DNA from: Bifidobacterium panos | GTDB lineage: Bacteria > Actinomycetota > Actinomycetes > Actinomycetales > Bifidobacteriaceae | Reading direction: 5' to 3' | Length of the DNA stretch: 64,000 nucleotides | Assembly (NCBI RefSeq): GCF_012932445.1 | Contig: NZ_JAAIIJ010000012.1 | Coordinates: 21,876-85,875, forward strand | Shown here: piece after piece, positions 8,306 to 17,220 of the stretch | Layout: the number at the start of each line of letters is the position of its first letter | How positions within the stretch are numbered: the stretch's first letter is position 1 | The notes under the pieces: model-generated | What the model was told of the DNA's origin: nothing | The model's input: only the letters and a program-made list of their open reading frames with translations | Database searches by the model: none | Position numbers and translations under genes: made by a program

Positions 8306-8858
8306 CCTGCTCCTTTGTCATGTTTCGTAGGAGTCGGACGATTTTTGCGGCGTTTTCGGCTGTCATGAGTCTGTCGTCGCCGTGTTTGAGCCAGGCGTTG
8401 AGGTTGCCGTTGTTGATCGCCAGGCTCTCGGAGATTCGCGCAGTGGGGATGCCGAGGCGGTTTTGCAGTTCGATGGCCTTGAGCCGGCGTTGCCGTTTGG
8501 CTTGTCTGGTTTCCTCCGGGAGGTTTCGGTATGTCCGGTACAGGTCAAGGAATTTGCGGTATTCGCGGGGCAGTTCCCGTGGCGCGGTGTTGGTCAGTGC
8601 CATGTGCTCGAGGTCGTGTCCCTCGAGCAGTTGGCGTGCGGAGGCGTATGAGTCGCGGATTTCGTCCGACCAGACGAGCGACATGAGCCGGTCGGTTTTT
8701 CCCGTGCTCAGGGCGTACAGGAGAAGCGGTGCCGCGAGGCGGGGGCGGTCGTCTTGCGCCGCGGCTGCCAGGCGTCTCATGTCCGTCGTCCGCTGGCCGG
8801 AGAGATGGGCCGTCTGTTTGCGGATCCAAGTTTGGAATGTCGATGTTCCCGCCATCAT
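8301..8858 (-). CDS. Hypothetical protein, second gene of a disrupted two-gene module
   Basis: A 185-residue protein from ATG 8858, with an AGGAAGAGG ribosome-binding stretch. The family is not recognised. The C-terminal third reads RLGIPTARISESLAINNGNLNAWLKHGD, which resembles a helix-turn-helix. The preceding frame ends in CAATGA, overlapping this ATG (ATGA), so the gene was translationally coupled to an upstream partner. Only the last ~35 codons of that partner (ILDDPGEVAANLDAGPWEEL...) survive, joined to RhuM sequence. A toxin-antitoxin-like module is possible but not shown. Confidence 0.55.
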   Translation of the reverse strand: MMAGTSTFQTWIRKQTAHLSGQRTTDMRRLAAAAQDDRPRLAAPLLLYALSTGKTDRLMSLVWSDEIRDSYASARQLLEGHDLEHMALTNTAPRELPREYRKFLDLYRTYRNLPEETRQAKRQRRLKAIELQNRLGIPTARISESLAINNGNLNAWLKHGDDRLMTAENAAKIVRLLRNMTKEQA

Positions 8859-9318
8859 TGCCCCTCTTCCTGTCTGATCTGGTTCCAGTGTTCGCCCAGT
8901 TCCTCCCATGGTCCGGCGTCCAGGTTGGCCGCGACCTCGCCGGGGTCGTCGAGAATCGAACGGTGTTGGCCCAGCGGCGAAAGAAGACGCCCTCGGTGGA
9001 TTTCACGCGGTATCCCACCGACAGGATCAGGTCGAGGTTGTAGTGTTCGACCTGATAGGTTTTGCCGTCGGCGGCAGTTAGTGCAAATTTTGCACTAACT
9101 GGAATGCCTTGCAATTCCTCGCGTTTCGCGTTGGAGATGTGCCGTCTGATGGTCGTGACGTCCCTGCCGAACAGGGCGGCCAACTGCTGTTGGGTCAGCC
9201 ACACGGTCTCGTCATCGACGCGCACCTCCAAGTGCACGCGATGGTCGGGGCTTTCATACAGCTCGATCTGCTGATCGCCGCTTGGAGTTCCCGCAGCGGC
9301 CTGATTGTCGTCGCCTTC
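8857..9318 (-). pseudogene. RhuM-family remnant fused out of frame to the tail of another gene
   Basis: Reading leftwards from 9318, residues include ETVWLTQQQLAALFGRDVTT, a DGKTYQVEHYNLDLILSVGY core and a TEGVFFRRWAN block. These are hallmarks of the virulence RhuM (Fic-associated or phage-related) family. After FRRWAN (about 8960) the frame is lost. In the neighbouring frame a different protein end, ILDDPGEVAANLDAGPWEEL...EEGQ, runs to a TGA at 8857-8859. The RhuM C-terminal half is missing. This looks like a deletion that fused two unrelated genes. The start could also be further upstream, up to 9384. Confidence 0.65.
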
Positions 9319-9435
9319 CATACCCACCATCCTAACGAACCCGTCTCCTGCCATCGTGAGTGCGCCCCGAGTCGCGATGCCCATCGTTCCCGTTCTCAGC
9401 GTGCGTTCCGCCTGTTTGTGTTGTGTGGCTGATGT

Positions 9436-9678
9436 TTATTGTGCCAGTTCGTGTGCTCGTTCGGGTGCGATGTCGATGTTGTTGTCCCATGTGACGGTGC
9501 CGTGTGCGGCGTGTGCCGTGGCGAAGAGTTGGGGGTCGCGCAGTGGCTGCCATGCGGGGTAGACGAGGAGTTGCGTCATGTCGATGGTGCCGGTGTGCCC
9601 GTCGGTGAAGCGCACGCGCACGTGCCGGCTGTCGAGTGCTTGCGCGTCGATGACGCGCGCCGTGTTCTCCTTGGGCAT
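9436..9678 (-). CDS. DUF2442 domain protein
   Basis: An 80-residue protein beginning MPKENTARVIDAQALDSRHV, followed by VRFTDGHTGTIDMTQLL. This matches the DUF2442 pattern, in which a gene product's own ligand-like strand is followed by FxDG. DUF2442 genes usually sit next to DUF4160 genes as probable toxin-antitoxin-like pairs. Here the tail of a DUF4160 gene ends 13 bp upstream on the same strand. The gene looks intact, whereas its partner is broken. Confidence 0.7.
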   Translation of the reverse strand: MPKENTARVIDAQALDSRHVRVRFTDGHTGTIDMTQLLVYPAWQPLRDPQLFATAHAAHGTVTWDNNIDIAPERAHELAQ

Positions 9679-9691
9679 GTCCTTGGCCTTT

Positions 9692-9895
9692 CTAGCGCAG
9701 TGGTTCTATGGCGTGGGGTTGGATCATCCGTTCGGCCAGCTGCCAGTTGGCTTCCAGGTCCTCTTGGTGGATCTGCGCCCATGCCACGACCAGTTTATGC
9801 TGTTTGGGCGGCAGGCCGCCATGCAGTGGTGTTCCGTCGAGGGAGTATATGGCTTCGTGCTGCTGGTATTGCGCGTGGAAGTGGGGCGGCTGTTG
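9692..9895 (-). pseudogene. Truncated DUF4160 gene
   Basis: Reading leftwards, the frame encodes PPHFHAQYQQHEAIYSLDG, then LPPKQHKLVVAWAQIHQEDL and EANWQLA before a stop at 9692-9694. This is the diagnostic core and C-terminus of DUF4160 (PPHFHA, LVxAWxxxHxEEL, NWxLA). The N-terminal ~20 residues and start codon are missing. Upstream of about 9895 the sequence switches to a second RhuM remnant. The protein is probably not made. Confidence 0.65.
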
Positions 9896-9985
9896 CTGTG
9901 TTCGGTCTGTCTTTCAACGATTCTGTCGCCTTCCTCCTGAACTAATGCAAATTTTGCACTAGTTGGAGTGCCTTGTCATTCCGAG
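9896..9985 (-). pseudogene. Second RhuM-like fragment
   Basis: In one minus-strand frame the sequence reads QGTPTSAKFALVQEEGDRIV then ERQTEH. This parallels the RhuM segment before the NLDxILSVGY motif. The first part is nearly identical in DNA to the RhuM copy at 9075-9115 (shared TGCAAATTTTGCACTA). A TGA interrupts it, and it is fused to the DUF4160 remnant. It is only a scar of an earlier rearrangement. Confidence 0.5.
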
Positions 9986-10081
9986 CTCATCTCGGGTTGC
10001 GATGTCTGTTTTCCTGTTCTCAGTGTGCGTTTTTGCTGTTCTGTTTTGGTTTCCGTATTGTCTGCCGATTCCGGTGTCTGC

Positions 10082-10154
10082 GGCGGATGTTGCCGTGTTC
10101 GACACCCTCCGGGCCGGTAGGCCAAGTCTTACGTCTCACACAGCAACATCCGCC
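10082..10154. repeat. Palindromic dispersed element, copy 1
   Basis: GGCGGATGTTGCCGTGT at 10082-10098 pairs with ACACAGCAACATCCGCC at 10138-10154 (one mismatch). The arms enclose a 39-nt core containing CCTCCGGGCCGGTAGGCC. The core is identical to the inverted copy at 18296-18372 and nearly identical to the copy at 61162-61234. Confidence 0.85.
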
Positions 10155-10188
10155 TAAGTCATTGTGACCTTAACCGGTTTGTTCCGTC

Positions 10189-10314
10189 CTTGGCCCCCGC
10201 TGGCGGGGGCTGTCGTGCGGATGCGCGACTGGGGGTGGTCACATTAAGCACGTGTTTGGTCCAACCACCCTCAGTCAGCCTGACGGCTGACAGCTCCCGC
10301 CAGCGGGAGCCCTA
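10189..10314. repeat. Large inverted repeat, MITE/REP-like, copy 1
   Basis: The left side has CCCCCGCTGGCGGGGGCTGT then GACTGGGGGTGGT. The right side has ACCACCCTCAGTCAGCC, GGCTGACAG and CTCCCGCCAGCGGGAG. The arms are hairpins themselves and also complement each other. It resembles the gut-bacterial intergenic repeat family with GGAGCTGTCAG...GACTGAGGGTGGT. A related element is at 17221-17412. Confidence 0.6.
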
Positions 10315-10786
10315 GGGCTGGGTTCCTTGTCGTTTTGAGCAGTGTTGTGTTCCGTCCCGTCTCTTGCCATTTCGGCTGTCCCGTTCCTTGTCATTTCAGG
10401 CAGCGTGTCCCGTTTCTTGTCATTTCGAGCAATGGACAGCCCGGTGGGCTGTCCATCTCGATATCAACGGGCGGTGCCGTTATTGTGGTGGTGGATCATT
10501 CCCGTGCCCTCTGTAGACCCATGCCGACGCGGCGAACTCGTTCCCTGCGTGCTTGAGTCACAGTGTGCGTTGCCATCGTTCTCGGTTTGTTTTAAGTCGC
10601 AGTGCTCGCTTTCCCGTTCTCAGTGTGCGTTCCGCCGGGTCGAGGGATTCGGGTGGGCTTGTTCCTTTCGTGGGTCTCGCGTTTTGTGGCGTGTCTTTTT
10701 TCTGGGATTCGGTTTTCGGCGGGACTGGTGGTTTTCGGGGGTTCAGGTCGATCGCTGGGAGGCGAGTTTTGTGATCTCGCTGTCGC
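10315..10786. other. Gene-free leader region of surface locus 2, built from repeats
   Basis: No gene can be supported here. The stretch holds several TGTCATTTCGAGC-like short repeats (10330-10435), then a palindrome GACAGCCCGGTGGGCTGTC. From about 10432 to 10660 follows a block homologous to 60886-61140 (shared CTCTGTAGACC, CCTGCGTGCTTGAGTC, TTTGTTTTAAGTCGCAGTGC). The homologous block precedes a G9 tract in both places. Confidence 0.7.
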
Positions 10787-10981
10787 GGGGGGGGGTAGTT
10801 TTCAGGGCTATTGGTGACCCCCGTCCCACCGGAACGGCCGGATATTCCGGCCGGCCGGTGCGTGGGGTTTCCTCCTCCCCCGACCGGGAGGGCGCTTTTC
10901 GCGCGCGAGATTCGCGCGGGGAAAGCGTCGTTCCTTGGGGGAGGGTTGGTTGAAGAATAAAGGAATTTTTAGGAGTTTCTT
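10787..10981 (+). promoter_or_regulatory. G9 homopolymer (10787-10795) and leader of surface locus 2
   Basis: Nine G are followed immediately by TAG, which is a stop in the adhesin frame. A CGCTGG block ends 28 nt upstream of the run (25 nt at loci 1 and 3, a difference of one codon). Downstream, GC-rich inverted repeats (CCGGCCGG, TTCGCGCGCGAGATTCGCGCG) precede an AGGAG site at 10971-10975, 6 nt before the ATG at 10982. Variable tract length could alter promoter spacing or leader translation. Neither is proven. Confidence 0.6.
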
Positions 10982-13900
10982 ATGGTGAGATTTTCATCTC
11001 AAAGCGGCCTGAGGCGCGGCTTGTTGCGCTGGCTGGTTGCCGTAGTGGCGGCCGGGTTGGCTGCGTTGATGGTGTTGGCGGTGGCGGTGCCCGCGGTGTG
11101 GGCTGCCGAAAAGCCGTCGGTGAAGCTGAACGAGGATCAGAAGACGGTTCTCAGTGTCGGCAGCGATACCGAGAACGCCAAGTATAAGCTGGGCGCGGCG
11201 AGCGTGTCGGGTTCGGCGAGTTCGTATGTCGTGGTGCAGGTCGACTCCGGCTACTTCAGTCCGGCGGCTGCTGCGCCGGGCAGTGCTGAGGCGCAGGATG
11301 CGTTGAGCGGCGAGTCGGACTCGTACGGTTCGTATGTGGACGGCGTTGATGTGAAGGCTGGCGGGAAGTACACGTATGTGACGTTCAAGACGTCTTCGGT
11401 GGATGGTTCGCCGGATATCACTGCGGCGCAGTTGCAGACGTATCTGCAGGGGTTGACGTTCACCACGGACGGCAACACGAAACAGAACATCACGGTCACC
11501 GTCGTGGGCGACTCGCTGAATAATCTGAAGGCCACGTACAACGGCACAAGTTACGACGCGACTCTGTACAACGGCCACGCGTACGCGTTCGTCAAGCAGC
11601 AGATGAATTGGGATGCGGCGTTTGCCGCGGCGAAGGCCACTAGTTTTTATGGTGGGGATGGCCATTTGCTGACCATCGAGTCGGCCGAGGAACACAACCT
11701 GATTTACAAGTCCTTCGGCAACCAGGAGGGTTGGTTGGGTGCGACGCGTTTTACGACTGAGGCTTATGCGAAGACTGATCCCGATGTGTTTGATATCAAT
11801 CATGATTCCTCTGCGCCGGATTATGGTACGGCTTGGTATTGGGTGACGGGCCCGAGCGCCGGAACTAAGATCTTCACCACCGCCACGGTGGCGGCTGGTG
11901 GCACTGTTCCCGATGGCGTATACGCCAACTGGAGCGCTGCGAGTGGTGAACCCAACGCCGCTTTTGGTACTGAAGGTTGTGCCCAGTATGGTTTGGGAGA
12001 CACGGGTCAGTGGAATGATCTAGCGAATGACGATCAGGGTGAGCACAATCAGGGTTTTTATGTTGAGTTTGAGGATTTCAATCTCTCTTCTGTTGGTTCT
12101 ACTGCTTCTGGTTCGGTTGAGCGTGTTGATGTGTCGTATGATTTGGACGATGGCGCTGTGACGAGTAGTAATACGGCTGTGAAGGCGTTGGTGGGTGAGG
12201 CGTTTAAGACGACGCTGACTGCCACTAAGGCTGCTGATGGCCGTGCGTTGGATGTGTCGTCGGTGTCGGTGTCTGTTGGCGGCAAGAAGCTGGCGAAGGA
12301 TACGGATTACACGTTCAATGAGACCACTGGCGAGCTGACGATCAAGGCTGAGAATGTGACGGGTAATGTGTCGGTCTCGGCGAAGGTGTTGCGTCAGGTG
12401 GCGTTTGTGCTTGGCGGGGATGATACGGCGAAGACGTACGGCAAGATGAAGAACGCCACGCCCGAGTCGCTGTCGGTGGAGAACGGCAAGACCGTTTCCA
12501 CTGCGACGGGTTACAAGCAGCCTGATGTGAGTATGACTGCTGTCGGTACTGGGGCTGGTAAGAAGTTTGCCGGTTGGAAGTCGAGTGTGGATGGTTCGGT
12601 GTATTCGCCGGAGGATGTGGGTAAGTTTGCGCCGAGTGTGGATGTGACGTTTACGGCTCAGTATGAGGATACGGATAAGATGACGGTCCGGTTCGATTAC
12701 GCCGGCGGCCAGGATGCGGATAAGGCGTCGTCGAAGACGTTGACGGGTCGTGAGGGCACTTCGTATGACGTGCCGGTTCCGACTCGTGCGGGTTATGATT
12801 TCGCGGGTTGGACCACGACCGCGACGGATGTGACCGCGTCGGGCACGTTCAAGAAGGACGCGACGTTCACGGCCACGTGGACTCCGATCGAGACCGCGGT
12901 GGCGTTCGACAAGGGTCTTCACGGCGCGTTGAAGGACACGCCGGAGTCGGTGTCGGTGGTGACCGAGGAGAAGCTGAACACGGCCACGAACTATCCCGTG
13001 AAGAATGGTCCGACGGTGACTCCTGATGCCGGTTGGAGGTTCCTGTACTGGCAGTCCAGCGTGATTGACGCGGATAAGAACGAGACGCTTGGTCCGGTGT
13101 ATCAGCCTTCGCAGATCGCTGATTTGAAGGCTCAGGCTGGTTTGAAGTTCACTGCGGTGTACGAGCAGCTGCCTGAGGTGAGTGTGGTGTATAACTTCAA
13201 TGGCGGCCATGACGCTGACAACAACACGTCCGTGACGTTGAAGGGCGTGGATGGCACCGAGTATTCCGCGGAGGATCTGAAGAAGGTTCCGGATACGTCG
13301 AAGTTGGAGCGTACGGGTTACACGTTCGACAAGTGGGACACGGCTGACACGGGCAAGTATGCGTCGAAGACGTATACGGCCCAGTGGAAGCAGAACACCA
13401 ATAACGTGAACTTCGTGGTGGCCGAGAATGACAAGCACGGCAGTCTGACGGGCAACACCGGGTATCAGGTGCTGACCGGTGAGAAGGTCGGTGGCAAGCC
13501 CACGGTGACGGCTGACGGCGGGTATCGTTTTGTCGGCTGGGTGTCCAGCGAGAACCAGAAGGTGTATTCGCAGGACAGCGTGGACGCGTACGTCGTGTCG
13601 GGCGCGAATCCGAAGGTGACGTTTACGGCGAAGTTTGTGCCGGAGTCGAGTGTGGAGGTGCATTACAACTACGCCGGCGGCTACAACAAGAACAATGATT
13701 CGTCCCTGGTGCTGACCGGTTTGGAGGGCGCGGAGTATTCCGACGCGGACAAGACCGCCGCCGCGGAGGAGCCGACGCGTACGGGTTACACGTTCAAGCA
13801 GTGGGACAAGACCCTGTCGACGACGTATCAGTCGGTGACGTACACGGCCGAGTGGACGGTGAATCCGAATACGGTGACGTTCCTGCCGGGTGATAACGGC

Positions 13901-16900
13901 ACGCTGACGGGTGACACGTCGTACACGGTGAATTCGGGCGAGAAGGTCACGGGCGAGCCGACCGCGAACGCGACGGCCGGGTATACGTTCGTTGGTTGGG
14001 AGTCCAGTGAGGACGGCCTGTTGTACGGCAAGGACGGCGTGAAGGGCAAGTACGTCGTCTCCGGTCTGAACCCGGAGGTGAAGTTCACCGCCCGGTACGA
14101 GCCGAACAACGGCGCGAAGGCCGTGTTCAACGCGAACGGCGGCCTGATCGACCAGAAGGACGCCAGTGTGACCCGTGAGGGCAAGCAGGGCGAGACCTAT
14201 ACCAAGCCCTCGAACCCGACGCGTGACGGTTACACGTTCGTCAAGTGGCAGGACGCGGACGGCAACGAGCCGACCGGCACGTACGCCACCGATGGCACGA
14301 CAGTGTACGTGGCCCAGTGGGAGGCGGACTCGTATGGCCTGTCGTTCAAACAGGGCGATCACGGCGCGCTGACGGGCACCTTGGACTATAAGGTTGCCAC
14401 GGACGCGAAGCTGGGCGACGCCAATGTGGTGGCTCCGAAGGTTGAGGCGGAGGCCGGTTGGTCTCTGGTTGGCTGGCAGTCCGAGGAGTATGGTCTGGTC
14501 ACCAGCGAGCAGCTGGCCAGTCTGGTGATGCCCGCCAAGGCTGTGGAGTTTACGGCGCAGTACGCGCAGAACGCGACGGCCACGGTGATGTTCAGCTTCG
14601 ACGGCGGCACGGACGCGGCTGGTAAGCCGATGGTGAGCCTGTCGGGCCCGTTGGGCACGAAGTACGATGTTCCCGCGAATCCGACGAAGGACGGGTACAC
14701 GTTCAAGCAGTGGGACAAGCAGGTGACTGGTACGTTCGACGAGGCGTCGCTGCAGGTGACCGCCCAGTGGACCGCGAACGAGAACACCCTGACGTTCAAT
14801 AAGGGTGATCACGGCACGCTGAAGGGCACCACCGGCTACACGGTCGCCACCGACGCGAGCCTGAAGGACGCGAAGGTCACTGCCCCGACGGTCGCTTCTG
14901 AGGCGGGCTGGTCGTTCGTCGGCTGGCTGAGCGACGAGTACGGCCTGGTCACCTCCGACGAGCTGGCGAGCCTGACCATGCCGGGCAAGAACGTGACCCT
15001 GACGGCGCAGTACGTGCAGAATGCGACCGGTGTGGTGGTGTTCGCCTACAACGGCGGTACGGACAAGGACGGCAACGCGTCCAATATCCAGTCCGGCGCT
15101 TTGGGCACCGCGTACACCGCGCCCGCCGACCCGACCCGTACCGGTTACACGTTCACCGGCTGGGACCGCGACGCGAGCGGCACGTTCAAGCAGTCGATGC
15201 TGCAGGTCAACGCCACCTGGAAGGCCAACACGTACAAGCTGACCTACAAGCTCGACGGCGGCACCGATCCGAAGAACCCCACCTCGTACACGTATGGTGT
15301 GGGCGCGACCCTGAAGAACCCGACCCGCGAGGGTTACACGTTCGCCGGCTGGGCCGACGCGAAGGGCAACCTGGTCAGTGGCATCAGTGCGTCTGATACT
15401 GGTGACAAGACCCTGACGGCGAAGTGGACGAAGAACGCGAGCACCGACGGGTTGAACCCGGACGGTGGTACGATCCCGTCGGATTGGACCGGTTCCGACG
15501 GCCAGCTGCCCATCCCGACTCGTGACGGTTACAAGTTCGATGGCTGGTTCGACGAGGACGGCAACCAGGTGACCACGCTGAAGGATGCGGTGGGCAAGAA
15601 CCTGACGGCCAAGTGGACGAAGCTGGACGACGCGTTCGACCCCGGCGACGGCACCCTCCCGGACGACTGGACCGGCGCCGACGGCGAGCTTCCCACCCCG
15701 ACCCTGCCCGGCTACAAGTTCGACGGCTGGTACGACGAGGACGGCAACCAGGTGACGACCGTGAAGGATGCGGTGGGTAAGAAGCTGCATGCGAAGTGGA
15801 CGAAGCTGGACGACGCGTTCGACCCCGACGGCGGCACCCTGCCCGACGACTGGACGGGCGAGGACGGCGAACTGCCGACCCCGACTCGTGACGGCTACCG
15901 TTTCGACGGCTGGTACGACGAGAACGGCAACAAGGTCACCACCCTCAAGGAGGCCGCCGGCAAGAAGCTGACCGCCCACTGGACGAAGCTGCCCACGACG
16001 TTCGACGTGGACGGCGACGTGACCCTGCCCGACGACTGGACCGGCGATGACGGCAAGCTGCCGGTGCCCAGCAAGCCGGGTTACAAGTTCGACGGCTGGT
16101 ACGACGAGGACGGCAACCCCGTCACCAACGCCGAGGACGCGGCGGGCAAGAAGCTGCACCCCAAGTGGACCCCGGTCGACGAGGCGTTCGACCCGGACGG
16201 CGGCACCCTGCCGGACAACTGGACCGGCGAGGACGGCAAGCTGCCGGTTCCCACCAAGCCCGGTTATAAGTTCGATGGCTGGTATGACGAGGACGGCAAC
16301 CTGATCACGAACACCGAGGACGCGGCGGGCAAGAAGCTGCACCCGAAGTGGACGAAGGTTGAGGACGCGTTCGACGTGGACGGCGGCAACCTGCCCAATG
16401 GTTGGACGGGTGAGGACGGCAAGCTGCCGATCCCCAGCAAGCCGGGTTACAAGTTCGACGGCTGGTATGACGAGGACGGCAACCTCATCACCAACACGGA
16501 GGATGCGATCGGCAAGAAGCTGCACGCCAAGTGGACCAACGTGAATGACGCGTTCGACACCGACGGCGGCAACCTGCCGAAGGACTGGACCGGCGCTGAC
16601 GGCAAGCTGCCCCTGGCGTACAAGCCCGGTTACAAGTTCGATGGCTGGTATGACGAGCAGGGCAACCTGATCACCAGCGTCGAGGACGCCATCGGCAAGA
16701 AGCTGCACGTCAAGTGGACCAGCATCGCCGACGCCTTCGACGCCAACGGCGGCAACATCCCCACCGACTGGACCGGCGAGGACGGCAAGCTGCCGACCCC
16801 GACCCGTGACGGCTACACGTTCGACGGCTGGTACGACGACGAGGGCAACCTGGTCACCAGCCTGGAGGATGCGATCGGCAAGAAGCTGCACGCCCGCTGG

Positions 16901-17020
16901 AGCAAGGTCAACGCCCTGGCGTCCACCGGCGCCACCGGCCTGACCGCCGCCCTGACGGCCCTCGCCCTGGCCGCAGCCGGCCTGACGGCCGGTGCCCTGC
17001 GCCGCCGCCGCTCCCACTAA
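10982..17020 (+). CDS. Giant sortase-type adhesin with C-type-lectin-like domain and eight 61-residue repeats
   Basis: A 2012-residue secreted protein. The signal peptide ends near AVWA-AEKPS (about residue 43). About residues 185-370 resemble a C-type lectin-like domain, with NGHAYAFVKQQMNWDAAFAAA, GGHLLTIESAEEHN-type and WLGA segments, a late W..W and a G..GQWNDL block. About residues 400-1480 are many InlB B-repeat/Flg_new-like beta units (GYTFxxWD, ...TAQW). Then come eight 61-residue copies with PDGGTLPDDWTGEDG, GYKFDGWYDEDGN and GKKLHAKWT. The end is LASTG, a hydrophobic segment and RRRRSH, a sortase signal of the LAxTG class. Covalent wall display with a lectin-like tip on a long stalk is the likely architecture. 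The glycan or protein ligand is unknown. Confidence 0.9.
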   Translation: MVRFSSQSGLRRGLLRWLVAVVAAGLAALMVLAVAVPAVWAAEKPSVKLNEDQKTVLSVGSDTENAKYKLGAASVSGSASSYVVVQVDSGYFSPAAAAPGSAEAQDALSGESDSYGSYVDGVDVKAGGKYTYVTFKTSSVDGSPDITAAQLQTYLQGLTFTTDGNTKQNITVTVVGDSLNNLKATYNGTSYDATLYNGHAYAFVKQQMNWDAAFAAAKATSFYGGDGHLLTIESAEEHNLIYKSFGNQEGWLGATRFTTEAYAKTDPDVFDINHDSSAPDYGTAWYWVTGPSAGTKIFTTATVAAGGTVPDGVYANWSAASGEPNAAFGTEGCAQYGLGDTGQWNDLANDDQGEHNQGFYVEFEDFNLSSVGSTASGSVERVDVSYDLDDGAVTSSNTAVKALVGEAFKTTLTATKAADGRALDVSSVSVSVGGKKLAKDTDYTFNETTGELTIKAENVTGNVSVSAKVLRQVAFVLGGDDTAKTYGKMKNATPESLSVENGKTVSTATGYKQPDVSMTAVGTGAGKKFAGWKSSVDGSVYSPEDVGKFAPSVDVTFTAQYEDTDKMTVRFDYAGGQDADKASSKTLTGREGTSYDVPVPTRAGYDFAGWTTTATDVTASGTFKKDATFTATWTPIETAVAFDKGLHGALKDTPESVSVVTEEKLNTATNYPVKNGPTVTPDAGWRFLYWQSSVIDADKNETLGPVYQPSQIADLKAQAGLKFTAVYEQLPEVSVVYNFNGGHDADNNTSVTLKGVDGTEYSAEDLKKVPDTSKLERTGYTFDKWDTADTGKYASKTYTAQWKQNTNNVNFVVAENDKHGSLTGNTGYQVLTGEKVGGKPTVTADGGYRFVGWVSSENQKVYSQDSVDAYVVSGANPKVTFTAKFVPESSVEVHYNYAGGYNKNNDSSLVLTGLEGAEYSDADKTAAAEEPTRTGYTFKQWDKTLSTTYQSVTYTAEWTVNPNTVTFLPGDNGTLTGDTSYTVNSGEKVTGEPTANATAGYTFVGWESSEDGLLYGKDGVKGKYVVSGLNPEVKFTARYEPNNGAKAVFNANGGLIDQKDASVTREGKQGETYTKPSNPTRDGYTFVKWQDADGNEPTGTYATDGTTVYVAQWEADSYGLSFKQGDHGALTGTLDYKVATDAKLGDANVVAPKVEAEAGWSLVGWQSEEYGLVTSEQLASLVMPAKAVEFTAQYAQNATATVMFSFDGGTDAAGKPMVSLSGPLGTKYDVPANPTKDGYTFKQWDKQVTGTFDEASLQVTAQWTANENTLTFNKGDHGTLKGTTGYTVATDASLKDAKVTAPTVASEAGWSFVGWLSDEYGLVTSDELASLTMPGKNVTLTAQYVQNATGVVVFAYNGGTDKDGNASNIQSGALGTAYTAPADPTRTGYTFTGWDRDASGTFKQSMLQVNATWKANTYKLTYKLDGGTDPKNPTSYTYGVGATLKNPTREGYTFAGWADAKGNLVSGISASDTGDKTLTAKWTKNASTDGLNPDGGTIPSDWTGSDGQLPIPTRDGYKFDGWFDEDGNQVTTLKDAVGKNLTAKWTKLDDAFDPGDGTLPDDWTGADGELPTPTLPGYKFDGWYDEDGNQVTTVKDAVGKKLHAKWTKLDDAFDPDGGTLPDDWTGEDGELPTPTRDGYRFDGWYDENGNKVTTLKEAAGKKLTAHWTKLPTTFDVDGDVTLPDDWTGDDGKLPVPSKPGYKFDGWYDEDGNPVTNAEDAAGKKLHPKWTPVDEAFDPDGGTLPDNWTGEDGKLPVPTKPGYKFDGWYDEDGNLITNTEDAAGKKLHPKWTKVEDAFDVDGGNLPNGWTGEDGKLPIPSKPGYKFDGWYDEDGNLITNTEDAIGKKLHAKWTNVNDAFDTDGGNLPKDWTGADGKLPLAYKPGYKFDGWYDEQGNLITSVEDAIGKKLHVKWTSIADAFDANGGNIPTDWTGEDGKLPTPTRDGYTFDGWYDDEGNLVTSLEDAIGKKLHARWSKVNALASTGATGLTAALTALALAAAGLTAGALRRRRSH
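15436..16912 (+). repeat. Eight tandem ~183-bp repeats in the adhesin stalk
   Basis: Eight in-frame units of about 61 codons, each with a DAFDxDGGxLPxxWTGxDG half and a GYxFDGWYDE half. Divergence is mostly at K/R/T/P positions, and the underlying DNA stays closely related. Recombination between units could change stalk length. Confidence 0.85.
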
Positions 17021-17021
17021 A

Positions 17022-17192
17022 CCGAACAACCGGCCCGGCCGGGCTTAACCGCCCGGCCACCGGCCGGACCGGTCTAACCGACCGGCTCCGGCCACCGGCT
17101 GGACCGGGCTAACGCCCGGTCCAACCAACCGGTTGACGGTTTCCGAAAGGCGGGGGACATGGGGCTCGCGCCCCGTGGTTCCCCGCCTTTCC
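17022..17192 (+). terminator. GC-rich hairpins and terminator after surface gene 2
   Basis: Successive CCGGCCGG/CCGGTCTAACCGACCGG inverted repeats (17030-17140) precede a strong hairpin. Its arms are GAAAGGCGGGG and CCCCGCCTTTC (17144-17192), with an inner GGGGCTCGCGCCCC stem and a short T/C tail. Confidence 0.6.
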
Positions 17193-17220
17193 TCATATCC
17201 CCCAATCCCGGTTTTGCGTC

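Noticed and set aside
8301..8877. Plus-strand continuation of the PIN frame to 8877
   Set aside because: Residues after about 33 are Ser/Arg/Leu-rich antisense of the minus-strand gene and do not show PIN motifs.
12020..17029. A 1669-codon open frame antisense to the giant adhesin gene
   Set aside because: It mirrors the sense repeats and arises from the strong G/C bias at third codon positions. It has no ribosome-binding site, and its product is Leu/Val/Arg-rich with no domain.
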